A DNA stretch of 64,000 nt from Herbidospora daliensis (GCF_001570585.1 NZ_BBXF01000001.1:1357691-1421690), one strand, 5' to 3'. Shown: positions 9,416 through 17,662, counted from the first letter of the stretch. The notes: generated from the letters alone by a model not told the origin. Numbers and translations are program-made.

Positions 9416-10231
9416 TCAGCCCGCCTGACCGGCGTCGGGGGACATGACGAGAGACCAGACGCGTTCGCGCAGCGCGGCGAACTCCTCCGACCTCGCCACC
9501 GCACGGTCGCGCGGATGAGGCAGCGCGACGTCGATGACCTCGTGCACCCTGCCGGGACGGCCCTTCAGCACGACCACCCGGTCGCCGAACAGCACCGCCT
9601 CGTCGATCGAGTGCGTGACGAACAACATCGTGATCGGGTGCTCCTCCCACATGCGGAGCAGCTCGAAGCGCAGCACCTCGGCGGTCTGCGCGTCGAGCGC
9701 CCCGAAGGGCTCGTCCATGAGGAGCACCCGGGGCCGCACGGCCAGCGCGCGGGCCAGGCCCGTGCGCTGCTGCATGCCGCCGGAGAGCTGGTGCGGGTAG
9801 GACTTCTCGAATCCGGAGAGGCCCACCATGCCGATCAGCTCACGCGTGCGGGCGGCGATCTCCTCTTTCGGGAGCCCGCGCAGCCGCAGCGGGTAGGCGA
9901 CGTTCGCCTCGACGGTCTTCCACGGGAACAACCCGAAGTGCTGGAAGACCATCCCGACCCCTTCGGGGGTGCCGTCGACGACCTCGCCGTCGACCTTCAC
10001 ACTCCCCTCCGACGGGGTGAGCAGCCCCGCCACCGCACGGAGCAGCGTCGTCTTCCCGCAGCCGGAGGGCCCGACGACGGAGACGATCTCGCCGGGCGCG
10101 ACGTCGACCCGGATGCCCGACGCGGCGACACGGTCCCCGAACCGCATCGTCACGTCGTCGATGGCGACGGCCGCACCGCCCCTGCCGGGGCTGGTCAGCG
10201 TGGTGGCTTTACGCCGGTCGTGCAGTGACAT
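9416..10231 (-). CDS. ABC transporter ATP-binding protein (SsuB/TauB-like)
   Basis: 271 residues. Walker A GPSGCGKTT, Q-loop FQHFGLFPWKTV, signature LSGGMQQR, Walker B VLLMDEPF and switch His in VTHSIDE are all intact. It is the first gene of the minus-strand run ATPase-lipoprotein-permease-permease-hydrolase-lyase. It faces the alpha/beta-hydrolase and GntR genes across a 61-bp divergent promoter that holds two operator-like palindromes. It would energise the importer encoded immediately downstream. Confidence 0.9.
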   Translation of the reverse strand: MSLHDRRKATTLTSPGRGGAAVAIDDVTMRFGDRVAASGIRVDVAPGEIVSVVGPSGCGKTTLLRAVAGLLTPSEGSVKVDGEVVDGTPEGVGMVFQHFGLFPWKTVEANVAYPLRLRGLPKEEIAARTRELIGMVGLSGFEKSYPHQLSGGMQQRTGLARALAVRPRVLLMDEPFGALDAQTAEVLRFELLRMWEEHPITMLFVTHSIDEAVLFGDRVVVLKGRPGRVHEVIDVALPHPRDRAVARSEEFAALRERVWSLVMSPDAGQAG

Positions 10232-10244
10232 GCGACGTACTGTT

Positions 10245-10256
10245 GCATAATGATGC
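10245..10256. promoter_or_regulatory. Operator-like palindrome A (putative GntR/FCD site)
   Basis: GCATAATGATGC is a 12-bp palindrome with one mismatched pair. It lies 14 bp upstream of the ABC ATPase start, where it would overlap the transcription start of the minus-strand operon. It is a degenerate relative of the sites at 10289 and 13946. Confidence 0.4.
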
Positions 10257-10288
10257 CTTCTATACAAGAGTGATGTGTCATGAGAGTT

Positions 10289-10302
10289 AATAATGCATGA
10301 TT
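10289..10302. promoter_or_regulatory. Operator-like palindrome B (putative GntR/FCD site)
   Basis: AATAATGCATGATT is a 14-bp palindrome with one mismatched pair. Its core ATAATGCATGAT matches the site at 13946 in 11 of 12 positions. It covers the start codon of the hydrolase gene, so a bound protein would block initiation. A TATACA box at 10261-10266 could serve as -10 region. Confidence 0.6.
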
Positions 10303-10991
10303 TCCGGCATCCTGTACTGCTCCTGCACACCCTGGGAGCCTCCGGGGAGACCTGGGCCGACGTCATCGGCGCAGATCAGAGCCGCTTTTCCGCCCCCGAC
10401 CTCCCTGGTCACGGTATGCGCCGAGCCGAGGTGTTCGACACCGCGAAAGCGGTCGCGACCTGCCTGAAAACCGGACCCCGCTTCCACGTCGCCGGCTCGG
10501 GCCTGGGCGCCTACGTGGCCCTGGAGGTGTGCCGAGCCGCACCCGAGCGGGTGGCGTCCCTGGTTCTGGCGGGCTTCCCGGCGGCGGGCGGCCCGGAGCG
10601 CGTGGAGGCGACCGCGAAGGCCCTCCAGGAGCAGGGCGTGGAAGGGTTCGCCACCTCTTATATGCAGAACACTCTCCACCCGGGCGGCGCGGGCTCTCGG
10701 GAGGTCTTCTCCCGGACGTTCCGGGCGATGCGTCCCGAAGGGCTGTTGAGCGCCCTGGCGGCGGCGCTGAGCTGGCGTCTCCCCGAGAGCCGCAGGCCGG
10801 CCATGGTGCTCCGGGGGGAGCACGACGTGCGGGTGGGCGAGGAGGCGGCGCGATCACTGGCCGCCACCCTTGGGGCGGATTACGTTACTCTTCCCCTGGC
10901 CGGGCACGTCGCGTACGTTGACGACCCTCGCGGCTTCCGCGAAGTTCTCGATGCCTTTCATCGCGCCACCGAAGCGCAGGAGGAACACTGA
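10293..10991 (+). CDS. Alpha/beta-hydrolase-fold protein lacking the nucleophile serine
   Basis: 232 residues with the layout of 3-oxoadipate enol-lactonase (PcaD)-like hydrolases: the LLHTLGASGETW oxyanion region, DLPGHG, and catalytic acid and base in GEHDVR (Asp178) and LAGHVAY (His205). At the nucleophile elbow the usual G-H-S-L-G is G-S-G-L-G, so Gly70 stands where Ser should be and a Ser sits one position earlier. Either the geometry has shifted or the protein is not a classical serine hydrolase. Its start codon lies inside an operator-like palindrome. A weak GAGAG precedes it. The stop overlaps the GntR start (TGATG), so regulator and hydrolase are coupled. Confidence 0.85.
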   Translation: MHDFRHPVLLLHTLGASGETWADVIGADQSRFSAPDLPGHGMRRAEVFDTAKAVATCLKTGPRFHVAGSGLGAYVALEVCRAAPERVASLVLAGFPAAGGPERVEATAKALQEQGVEGFATSYMQNTLHPGGAGSREVFSRTFRAMRPEGLLSALAAALSWRLPESRRPAMVLRGEHDVRVGEEAARSLAATLGADYVTLPLAGHVAYVDDPRGFREVLDAFHRATEAQEEH

Positions 10992-11668
10992 TGACCGGCA
11001 GTCCGCGCACCAAACGCGACATCATCGTCGCGGAACTGCGCCGCATGATCTCCGCGGGCGAGCTCGCGCGGGGCAGCCGGATCCGGCAGGACGTGCTGGC
11101 CTCCCAGTTCAAGACGAGCATCACCCCGGTCCGCGAGGCCCTGCGCCTGCTGGAGGCCGAGGGCATGCTGATCAGCGAGCCCCATCGCGGGGTGCGGGTC
11201 GCCGACGCCGACTACGACCGCGTCAAGACCGTCTACCTGCTGCGCATGTCGGTCGAGCCCTACGCCATGCGCCGCGCCTCCCGCCGCCTGTCCCCCAAGG
11301 ACCTCGACCACGCCCAGCGGCTCGTCGAGGAGATGGAGAAGGCCGCCGCCGAGGGCGACCGCGCCACCCTCAACGAGAAGAACCGCCAGTTCCACTTCCT
11401 CTTCTACGACCGCTGCGGCAACGAGGGCCTGAGCGAGGAGATCGCCCTCCTCTGGCAGCGTTTCCCGTGGGACATGCTCCAGGTGGTCGAGAGCCGGGCC
11501 GACGAAGCCTCCCGGGAACACCGCACGATCCTCGACGCCGCCCGCGCGGGCGACACCGACGCCCTGGCCCGAGCGACCGAGATCCACCTGACCAACAGCT
11601 TCCTCGCCCTGGCCCGCCATCTCGTCGGCCACGACGTCCCCGACCCCTATGAGATCGACAACGACTGA
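10991..11668 (+). CDS. GntR family transcriptional regulator, FCD (FadR-type) subfamily
   Basis: 225 residues. The N-terminal winged helix contains SRIRQDVLASQF and ITPVREALRLLEAEGM, the GntR recognition region. The C-terminal all-helical FCD domain has metal-ligand-type histidines in FHFLFYD, EHRTIL and TEIHL. FCD regulators sense organic acids or acyl compounds and usually repress neighbouring catabolic operons. Position between the ABC/hydrolase operon and the CoA-transferase/MBL operon, plus the shared palindromes at 10289 and 13946, make it the likely local regulator. Starts at ATG 10991, coupled to the hydrolase. Confidence 0.92.
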   Translation: MTGSPRTKRDIIVAELRRMISAGELARGSRIRQDVLASQFKTSITPVREALRLLEAEGMLISEPHRGVRVADADYDRVKTVYLLRMSVEPYAMRRASRRLSPKDLDHAQRLVEEMEKAAAEGDRATLNEKNRQFHFLFYDRCGNEGLSEEIALLWQRFPWDMLQVVESRADEASREHRTILDAARAGDTDALARATEIHLTNSFLALARHLVGHDVPDPYEIDND

Positions 11669-11720
11669 CCCCGCTCGGGTCCACGCGCCGGCCGACCGCG
11701 CGCGCATCGGACCGCCCGCC

Positions 11721-12923
11721 CTACGGCCGGTCCACGGCCGGGCGGCCGACCACGCCCGCTGCGGCCAGCTCGGACACCTCTTGTTCCGACAGCCCCAGCT
11801 CCGCGAGCACCTCCGTCGTGTGTTCCCCCACGTCGGGCACGGCCCGGAGGTCCTCCTCCGCACTGCCCGGGTGGAACGGGGAGGTCACCACGGTCGCCTT
11901 CGCGCCGTCCGGGAGCACGGCCGACGACCACCGGCCCGTCGCCCGCGCCTGCGGGTGGGCCAGCACGTCCGGGAGGCGGTTGAGGCGGGCGTTGGGCACG
12001 TCGGCGCGCTCCAGGCGATCGGTCAGTTCGTCGGTCGGCAACGCCCGCAGGGCCGCCTCGACGACCGTTTCCAACCGGTCCCGGTTCCGCAGCCGGTCGG
12101 TGTTGAGCGCGAAATCGGGGTCGCCGGCCAGGGCCGGGTCGCCGACGACGACCTCGCACAACCGCCGCCACTGGCCCTCGTTCTGCACCGCGATCAGCAC
12201 CAGGTCGCCGTCGGCCGAGACGTAAGGGCCGTAGGGGGCGATGCTCGCGTGGCTCAGCCCCGCGGGTTCGGGGGCGGTGCCCGCGTGCGACTGGGCCAGC
12301 AGCAGCGGGCTCATCCATTCGAGCAGCACGTCGAACATGGCCACGTCGATGCGCTGCCCCCGTCCGGTCCGCTCCCGCGAGTAGAGGGCAGCCGTGACGG
12401 CCGACAGCGCGTACGTCCCGCCGCTCAGGTCGGCCAGTGAGACCCCCGGCTTGGCGGGCTGGGCGGGCGTCCCGGTCGCGGTCACGACCCCGGCCTCGCC
12501 CTGGATGAGCATGTCGTAGGCCTTGCGATGGGCGAACGGGCCGCGGGTGCCGTACCCGGACAGGAAGAGCCTGATCAGCCGGGGGTTGAGCGCGACCAGC
12601 TCGTCATCGGTGAAGATGCGGTCGAACGCGCCCGGAGCCAGGTTGCAGACCAGCACGTCGGCCGTGCGGAGCAGCTCCCCCAGCACGCGACGGCCCTCCG
12701 GGGTCTTCAGGTCGAGGGCGACGCTGCGTTTGCCCCGGTTGAGCCAGACGAAGTGGCTGGACATGCCGCCGACGAAGTCGTCGTAGTCGCGGGCGAAGTC
12801 GCCCGACAGGCGCTCGACCTTGATCACGTCGGCGCCCAGGTCGGCCAGGTGCCGTGAGCAGAGCGGCACCGCGACCGCCTGCTCGACCGCGACGACCCGC
12901 ACCCCGGCGAGGTCGGCCCTCAC
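11721..12923 (-). CDS. CaiB/BaiF (class III) CoA-transferase
   Basis: 400 residues from GTG at 12923, which overlaps the upstream MBL-fold stop by 4 bp (GTGA). Class III motifs are present: GADVIKVERLSGD near the N-terminus, LNRGKRSVALDLKTPEGR, and the Asp of SLADLSGG that forms the acyl-anhydride intermediate. Such enzymes move CoA between carboxylic acids. Here it would activate the acid released from the imported substrate, feeding the CitE-like lyase at the other end of the locus. Formyl-CoA-, succinyl- or citramalyl-type donors cannot be told apart by eye. Ends convergent to the GntR gene with a 52-bp gap. Confidence 0.9.
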   Translation of the reverse strand: MRADLAGVRVVAVEQAVAVPLCSRHLADLGADVIKVERLSGDFARDYDDFVGGMSSHFVWLNRGKRSVALDLKTPEGRRVLGELLRTADVLVCNLAPGAFDRIFTDDELVALNPRLIRLFLSGYGTRGPFAHRKAYDMLIQGEAGVVTATGTPAQPAKPGVSLADLSGGTYALSAVTAALYSRERTGRGQRIDVAMFDVLLEWMSPLLLAQSHAGTAPEPAGLSHASIAPYGPYVSADGDLVLIAVQNEGQWRRLCEVVVGDPALAGDPDFALNTDRLRNRDRLETVVEAALRALPTDELTDRLERADVPNARLNRLPDVLAHPQARATGRWSSAVLPDGAKATVVTSPFHPGSAEEDLRAVPDVGEHTTEVLAELGLSEQEVSELAAAGVVGRPAVDRP

Positions 12924-13894
12924 CTCGCGCCCCACGTGAACACGCTGCCGACGGCGGGCTGCACGTAGCGGTCGGCCAGCGCCGCCGACATGTGGGCGTG
13001 GCTGCGCAGGCCGGAACAGTGCATCGGTACGACCGTCTTCACGTCGAGGTCGCGGAACGCCTCGGCGGTGAGCTCCACGTTCTTCGCGGGCGTGGTCGGG
13101 AAGCCCAGGTGGAAGCCGCCCAGCACGGCCCTGATGGGCTTGTCGCCCGCGATCGCCCTGGCCTGGTGGAGCGTGTTGACCACCCCGGCGTGCGCGCAGC
13201 CGGTCAGCACCACCAGGCCCTCGTCCTTGACGTCGATGATCAGGCCCATCTCGTCCATGACCTCGTCGCGGCGGACCTCGCCGGTCGCGGAGACCTGGTA
13301 GAGCCCCGGCTTGCCGCGCTCGAACGGCGGCGCGGCGGCCTCGAACGGGACGTTCCTGGGGATCTCGCCGGTCGTCCAGACGCCCCAGCCGAGGTCGAGC
13401 GGGTCGCGGCTGAGCACCGGCGCGCCGCCGCTGGCCTCGATCTGGCCGAAGGTGAAGGCGGTGTTGTAGACGGGCGAGACCCGGCCGTCGCCCATGACCG
13501 CGTAGCGCGGCAGCTCGGCGTCGTGGTGGGTGGCGACCGGGACCCGGCGGCCGGCCAGTTCGAGGAAGGTGTGCACGCCGCCGAAGTGGTCGGGGTGCCC
13601 GTGGCTGATGACCAGGTGGTCGACCGCGCCGGCGTCCACCCCGAGGACCTTCATGTTGTGCGCGAGCACGCTGCCCGTCAGGCCGGCGTCGAACAGCACC
13701 CGGGTGGTGTGCCGGCCCCGGGTGGCCTCGACGAGCATGCTGATCCCGTTCTCGGCCTGCGGCGGCACCCTCCTGCCGTCGAAGTGCTCGATCAGCCCGT
13801 ACCGGCTGACGCAGTGGTCCGCCACGTCGGGCAGCAGCATGTCGACCCAGTTCTCGACCAGGACGGTGACCGTGACCGAATCGGCCTGGAACAT
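12920..13894 (-). CDS. Metallo-beta-lactamase-fold hydrolase (COG1237-like)
   Basis: 324 residues. The metal-binding motif HGHPDH is present, as is TGCAHAGVVNT, characteristic of the branch annotated as dihydropterin-aminobenzene-phosphate synthase-like MBL proteins. GGAAGGAG lies 7 nt before ATG 13894, which decides this start over a TTG 24 nt upstream. Translationally coupled to the CoA-transferase. A lactonase or thioester/ester hydrolase acting in the same pathway is plausible. The 18-bp palindrome upstream suggests control by the GntR regulator. Confidence 0.85.
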   Translation of the reverse strand: MFQADSVTVTVLVENWVDMLLPDVADHCVSRYGLIEHFDGRRVPPQAENGISMLVEATRGRHTTRVLFDAGLTGSVLAHNMKVLGVDAGAVDHLVISHGHPDHFGGVHTFLELAGRRVPVATHHDAELPRYAVMGDGRVSPVYNTAFTFGQIEASGGAPVLSRDPLDLGWGVWTTGEIPRNVPFEAAAPPFERGKPGLYQVSATGEVRRDEVMDEMGLIIDVKDEGLVVLTGCAHAGVVNTLHQARAIAGDKPIRAVLGGFHLGFPTTPAKNVELTAEAFRDLDVKTVVPMHCSGLRSHAHMSAALADRYVQPAVGSVFTWGAR

Positions 13895-13945
13895 CCGGCG
13901 GCTCCTTCCATCGCACAATTAGGAAGGAACATTACATGATCGATA

Positions 13946-13963
13946 CAGATAATGCATCATCTG
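13946..13963. promoter_or_regulatory. Operator-like palindrome C (putative GntR/FCD site)
   Basis: CAGATAATGCATCATCTG is an 18-bp palindrome with one mismatched pair, 51 bp upstream of the MBL-fold start and just past the stop of the SDR gene. It shares the ATAATGCATSAT core with site B, 3.6 kb away. It would cover the -35 zone of a promoter whose -10 could be TAATGT (minus strand, about 13930). Confidence 0.65.
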
Positions 13964-13968
13964 TCGCG

Positions 13969-14733
13969 TCATGCCTTACGGAAGTAGGACGAGGCCGGCA
14001 CGCCTCCCCTCAGGAACTCCTGGAACGTGATGCGCCCCACGGCGTGCTCGGGCGTGAGCTGGTAGCCCGCGCGGAACGCCTTGCTGACCCGGCCCGGCAC
14101 CAGCAGCTCGACGATCGGCTTCTTCTTCCCCTCGGCCGCGAGGTAGAGCTCGGCCATCTCCCGGAAGCTGAGGACCTGCGGCCCGCCCATGTCGGCGACC
14201 CGGCCGGCCGGGTCGCCCATCGCCAGCGTGGTGAGCTGCGACGACACCTCGGAGATCGCGATCGGCTGGGCCGCCCACCCGAGCGGGACGGGCACGATCG
14301 GCGACTTGGCCATGCTCCGGCAGAGCGAGGCCATGAAGTCGTGGAACTGCGTGGTCCGCAGGATCGTGTACGGCAGCCCGGAGGCCTCGACCATCTGCTC
14401 CACGGCCAGCTTGACCTGGTAGTACGAGTAGGGATGCCGGTCGACCCCGACGATCGAGATGTAGACCACGTGGGTGCCGGGCGCCAGCGCCGACAGCAGG
14501 TTGCGGGCCGCCTGCACGTCGGTCTTGCCGGGCGGCTTGCTGGCGAGGTGGACGACCGTGCCGACGCCCTCCGCCGCCGCGGCGACCCCCTGGCCGGTGA
14601 CCAGGTCGCCCTGGTAGGGCCCGTCGGCGCTACGGGCCAGATTGCGGACCTCCCGGCCCGCCCGCCGAAGGTCCGCGATGACCTGACGGCCCAGGATCCC
14701 GGTGCCGCCGGTGACGAGAATCGTACCGTCCAT
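13969..14733 (-). CDS. NmrA/SDR-type NAD(P)-binding protein
   Basis: 254 residues. The Rossmann motif TGGTGILGRQV is at the N-terminus, with SIVGVDRHPYSYYQVKLAVE in the middle: an atypical-SDR active site in which Tyr and Lys are spaced YxxxK. The family includes NmrA-like redox sensors and quinone or isoflavone reductases. Cytoplasmic. It precedes the MBL/CoA-transferase operon on the same strand, but the operator palindrome in the gap suggests a separate promoter for those genes. It is divergent from the YbjN-like gene. Function is not resolved. Confidence 0.82.
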   Translation of the reverse strand: MDGTILVTGGTGILGRQVIADLRRAGREVRNLARSADGPYQGDLVTGQGVAAAAEGVGTVVHLASKPPGKTDVQAARNLLSALAPGTHVVYISIVGVDRHPYSYYQVKLAVEQMVEASGLPYTILRTTQFHDFMASLCRSMAKSPIVPVPLGWAAQPIAISEVSSQLTTLAMGDPAGRVADMGGPQVLSFREMAELYLAAEGKKKPIVELLVPGRVSKAFRAGYQLTPEHAVGRITFQEFLRGGVPASSYFRKA

Positions 14734-14847
14734 GATGGTTTCCCACCTTTTGAGGCATTTTCAGGATCCATACCCCATCACGACGCGCTGAACGAACTCA
14801 CCCCACAGGCTCATGAATCCGGGGCCCAGGTCTGTCAGGATGGGGGG

Positions 14848-15291
14848 GTGAGCCATTCCCCGGCCGTGGTCCAGCCCGACCAGGAACTGATCATCGAGAT
14901 CCTCAACGAACTCGACATCGACTTCACCTTCGACGCTGACGGCGACCTCGCGATCTCCACCGAGGCGCTCACGGTCTTCTTCCTGTTCGGGTCAGAAGGC
15001 GACCTGTTCACGATCCGCACCTTCTACGACCGCCACTACTCCGTCGACGAGAAGCCCCTGCTGCTCACCGCGCTCAACGAGTGGAACGCCGACACCATGT
15101 GGCCGAAGGTCTACGCCTTCACGCCCGACAACGGCGTGATCCGGGTGATAGGCGACGCCCAGCTCTACATCGGCGCCGGGGTGACCTACGAGCACCTGAT
15201 GACGATCGTCGCCCACTGGGTGAGGTCGGCGATCAAGTTCCACCGCTGGCTCAGCGACCGTCTGGCCTTCGAAGAGGACGACGCCGAATAG
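14848..15291 (+). CDS. YbjN-domain protein
   Basis: 147 residues from GTG 14848. The sequence has the YbjN / type III secretion chaperone-like fold pattern, with ELDIDFTFDADGDLAI, LLLTALNEWNADTMWPKVY and a helical C-terminus ending in acidic residues. Actinomycete members are of unknown, possibly chaperone-like or regulatory, role. CAGGAT, 7 nt upstream of the GTG, resembles a -10 box, so the transcript may be leaderless. The 3' end overlaps the convergent MBL gene by 41 bp. Confidence 0.8.
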   Translation: MSHSPAVVQPDQELIIEILNELDIDFTFDADGDLAISTEALTVFFLFGSEGDLFTIRTFYDRHYSVDEKPLLLTALNEWNADTMWPKVYAFTPDNGVIRVIGDAQLYIGAGVTYEHLMTIVAHWVRSAIKFHRWLSDRLAFEEDDAE

Positions 15292-16027
15292 TCCTGGCCA
15301 GCGCCTCTTCGAGGGTCTTCTGCGGGTACGGCGATCGCGCCACCGCCCCCTCGATGTCGATCTCCCCACGGTTCAGCCGTTCACAGAGCGTCACGATCTC
15401 GGTGATCTCCGCTCGCTGCCGCTCGACGAAGTCGGGCGTCACCGGGTCGCCGTGGCCCGGCACGATCACCCGGGGCGCGGCGTCCAGCATCTTCTCCAGC
15501 GCCATCGGCCAGGCGGCCGGGTAGGAGTCGCCGAACTGCGGCGGCGCGCCCTGCTCCACGAGGTCTCCGGCGAACAGCACCCCCGCGTCCGGCACCTCGA
15601 CGGTGAGGTCGTGGCCGGTGTGGCCGGGCCCGGGATGGCCGAGCAGCACCTCCCTGCCGCCGAGGTCGACGCTGAACGGCGCGCGCAGCGGCAGCACGAT
15701 CGGCGCGGACGCGATGCCGGGGAACTCGCCCGACCATTCGGCGACCTGCTTGTGCGCCGTGTCGACCAGCGCCTCGCGGCAGCCCTCGGTGGCGAAACAG
15801 GTGCCGAAGGCGGCCGTGCCGAAGGCGTGGTCGAAGTGGGCGTGGGTCAGCACGACCGTCCAGGGCAGGTCGGTGACCTCCCTGATCGCGTCGGCCCACG
15901 CGTGGCCGAAGGCCTCGTCGATGCCGGTGTCGACGACGAGACAACCGGTGTCCCCCACGACGAGTCCGAGGGTGAGGTCGAGTTCGGTGTGCCGGCGGAT
16001 CCAGACTCCGTCCGCAACTTCGATCAT
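15251..16027 (-). CDS. MBL-fold metallohydrolase
   Basis: 258 residues. The di-metal motif HAHFDHA, a second His in GHPGPGHTGHDL, and GDLVEQG supply the MBL ligands. It starts MIEVADGVWIRR, as in cyclase/quinoprotein-relay-type and beta-lactamase-like cytosolic hydrolases. No signal peptide, so a periplasmic carbapenemase is unlikely. Convergent overlap with the YbjN-like gene. The upstream gap (16028-16130) separates it from the F420-type gene on the same strand, so it probably has its own promoter. Substrate unknown. Confidence 0.85.
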   Translation of the reverse strand: MIEVADGVWIRRHTELDLTLGLVVGDTGCLVVDTGIDEAFGHAWADAIREVTDLPWTVVLTHAHFDHAFGTAAFGTCFATEGCREALVDTAHKQVAEWSGEFPGIASAPIVLPLRAPFSVDLGGREVLLGHPGPGHTGHDLTVEVPDAGVLFAGDLVEQGAPPQFGDSYPAAWPMALEKMLDAAPRVIVPGHGDPVTPDFVERQRAEITEIVTLCERLNRGEIDIEGAVARSPYPQKTLEEALARTIRRRPLRRPDGR

Positions 16028-16130
16028 GGTCAGTGCTTACCACACCGGAGCCCGGCCCGACCGAATTTCGCTCCGTTGACACCCCGAAAAATCCGGATCA
16101 CACCGCAGAAGTCCGGAGCCGTCCGGCGCG

Positions 16131-16757
16131 TCAGGCTTTGGCGAGCGCCGCGCGCAGCTCCTCGGCGGTGAACCGGGACACGTAGGCGGGCCGGTCACGG
16201 TCGTGCCGCCACCCCTCGGACAGCGGGCCGACGTCCACGACGTCGAAACCGAAGGAGTCGGTCAGGTCGGCGACGACCTTCTTCGCCCCCGGGTCGTCGC
16301 CCGCGATCGGCAGCGCCCGGCGGCCCGGGGTGCCCGGCGGAGTGCCGTCGGACAGCAGGTGGGCGGCCATGATGTTGTTGAAGCCCTTGACCACGCGCGA
16401 GGTCGGCAGATGCTCCTGGAGCAGCCCCGACGGCGTCTTCTCGCCGGAGTCGATCTCCGGGAACCGCCCGTCGCGCTCGAAGTAGTAGTTGTTCGTGTCG
16501 ATCACGATCTTCCCCGCGAGCGGCTCGACCGGGACCTTCGTGTACGCGTGGAACGGCACCGTGACGACCACGACGTCCCCCGCCTCGGCCGCCCCTTCGG
16601 GCGTCGACGCGGACGCGCCCGGCCCGAGCGACCCGACCAGGTCGGCGAGGGTCTCGGGCCCCCGGGAGTTGCTCATCACGACGGTGTGACCGGTGCCGAC
16701 GGCCAACCGGGCCAGCGCCGACCCGATGTGCCCGCTACCGATGAATGCGATGACCAT
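16131..16757 (-). CDS. NADPH-dependent F420 reductase-like oxidoreductase
   Basis: 208 residues. The N-terminal NADP-binding motif FIGSGHIGSALARLAVGTGH is followed by SNSRGPETLADLV and the VIDTNNYY segment of the F420-reductase/ProC-like NAD(P)-binding family. Such proteins use NADPH to reduce F420 or other substrates, but members that lack F420 activity are common. The ATG lies 2 nt after the stop of the beta-propeller gene, so the two form an operon. Confidence 0.8.
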   Translation of the reverse strand: MVIAFIGSGHIGSALARLAVGTGHTVVMSNSRGPETLADLVGSLGPGASASTPEGAAEAGDVVVVTVPFHAYTKVPVEPLAGKIVIDTNNYYFERDGRFPEIDSGEKTPSGLLQEHLPTSRVVKGFNNIMAAHLLSDGTPPGTPGRRALPIAGDDPGAKKVVADLTDSFGFDVVDVGPLSEGWRHDRDRPAYVSRFTAEELRAALAKA

Positions 16758-16759
16758 AC

Positions 16760-17623
16760 TCACGGGAACCAGACCGAAGGGGATGGAATTCCCCCTCCGC
16801 CCTCCAACGCGACCACCCGCAAGGCCCCCTTGGTGACCATGAGCACCCTGCCGTCGCCCAGGTCGTGGATCGCGTAGATCCGCCGTTCGCCCGTGTGCAC
16901 CCGCCCTCCCGCGCCGGTCACCAGGCCGAGCGGCTCCGCGACGAGGAACGGCAGCACCCTCGGCCAGTCGAACGGGCACTCGACGTACCGGACCTCGGGC
17001 GTGGACAGGCGTAACTCCACGACCCGCCGGGACTCGGTCCGGGCCAGGCACCGATCGGCGTCCACGACCCGGAACACCTCGACCAGGTCGGCCTGGTGGA
17101 GCGGTTCGGGCGGCCGCCAGTCGTGCAGCCGGGCTCCGTCACGGGGGCTCACCAGCCAGGCGCGGTCGCCGTGCCCGAGCAGCGCCCGGTCGCCCCAGGC
17201 CGCCGGCAGCACCGTGGCCGTTCTGGCGGGGGTGCACCACGACACCGCCCCGGTCTCCAGCTCGGCCGCCCCCACCGGCGTGTACCCCCGCCAGCCTCCG
17301 AAGAGGACCAGCGGGCCGCACACCACGGCATGCGCGCTCCACTCCCGCGTCGACGCGCACCAGAGCTCCGCGCCCGTGGCCAGATCGAGGCAGCGCAGCC
17401 GCGATCCGCCGACCAGGACCCGGTCTCCTGCCAGCACGATCTCGCGCGGCCACGGTTCGGTCGCCACGTCCCACCGCACCGAGCCGTCGCGGGGATCGAG
17501 GCAGACCAGCCGGGTGTGGCGTTCGTACACGACGATCACGTCACGACGGACCGCGGGGATCGCGGCATATCCGGCGATGTGCAGCGATCTCTCCCAGACG
17601 TGACGCACGGGGTGATCATACAA
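16760..17623 (-). CDS. PQQ-like beta-propeller repeat protein
   Basis: About 287 residues. Repeated motifs such as VCLDPRDGSVRW and RCLDLATGAELWC are blades of a PQQ/WD-like propeller; no PQQ ligands or signal peptide are seen. Probably a protein-interaction or scaffold protein. The start is uncertain: TTG 17623 is adopted, but GTG 17608 in the same frame is possible, and an ATG at 17619 is in another frame that stops early. A 9-bp inverted repeat begins at the TTG. Operon with the F420-type gene downstream. Confidence 0.7.
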   Translation of the reverse strand: MYDHPVRHVWERSLHIAGYAAIPAVRRDVIVVYERHTRLVCLDPRDGSVRWDVATEPWPREIVLAGDRVLVGGSRLRCLDLATGAELWCASTREWSAHAVVCGPLVLFGGWRGYTPVGAAELETGAVSWCTPARTATVLPAAWGDRALLGHGDRAWLVSPRDGARLHDWRPPEPLHQADLVEVFRVVDADRCLARTESRRVVELRLSTPEVRYVECPFDWPRVLPFLVAEPLGLVTGAGGRVHTGERRIYAIHDLGDGRVLMVTKGALRVVALEGGGGIPSPSVWFP

Positions 17624-17649
17624 ACCTCGTCTCCAGCATTGACGAGGTT
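17623..17649. promoter_or_regulatory. Inverted repeat, 9-bp arms
   Basis: AACCTCGTC (17623-17631) and GACGAGGTT (17641-17649) are perfect complements separated by 9 nt. The element lies between the divergent beta-propeller and HTH genes. A regulator-binding site or a 5'-UTR hairpin of the beta-propeller transcript is possible. Confidence 0.5.
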
Positions 17650-17662
17650 TTCTCCCGCCCCT

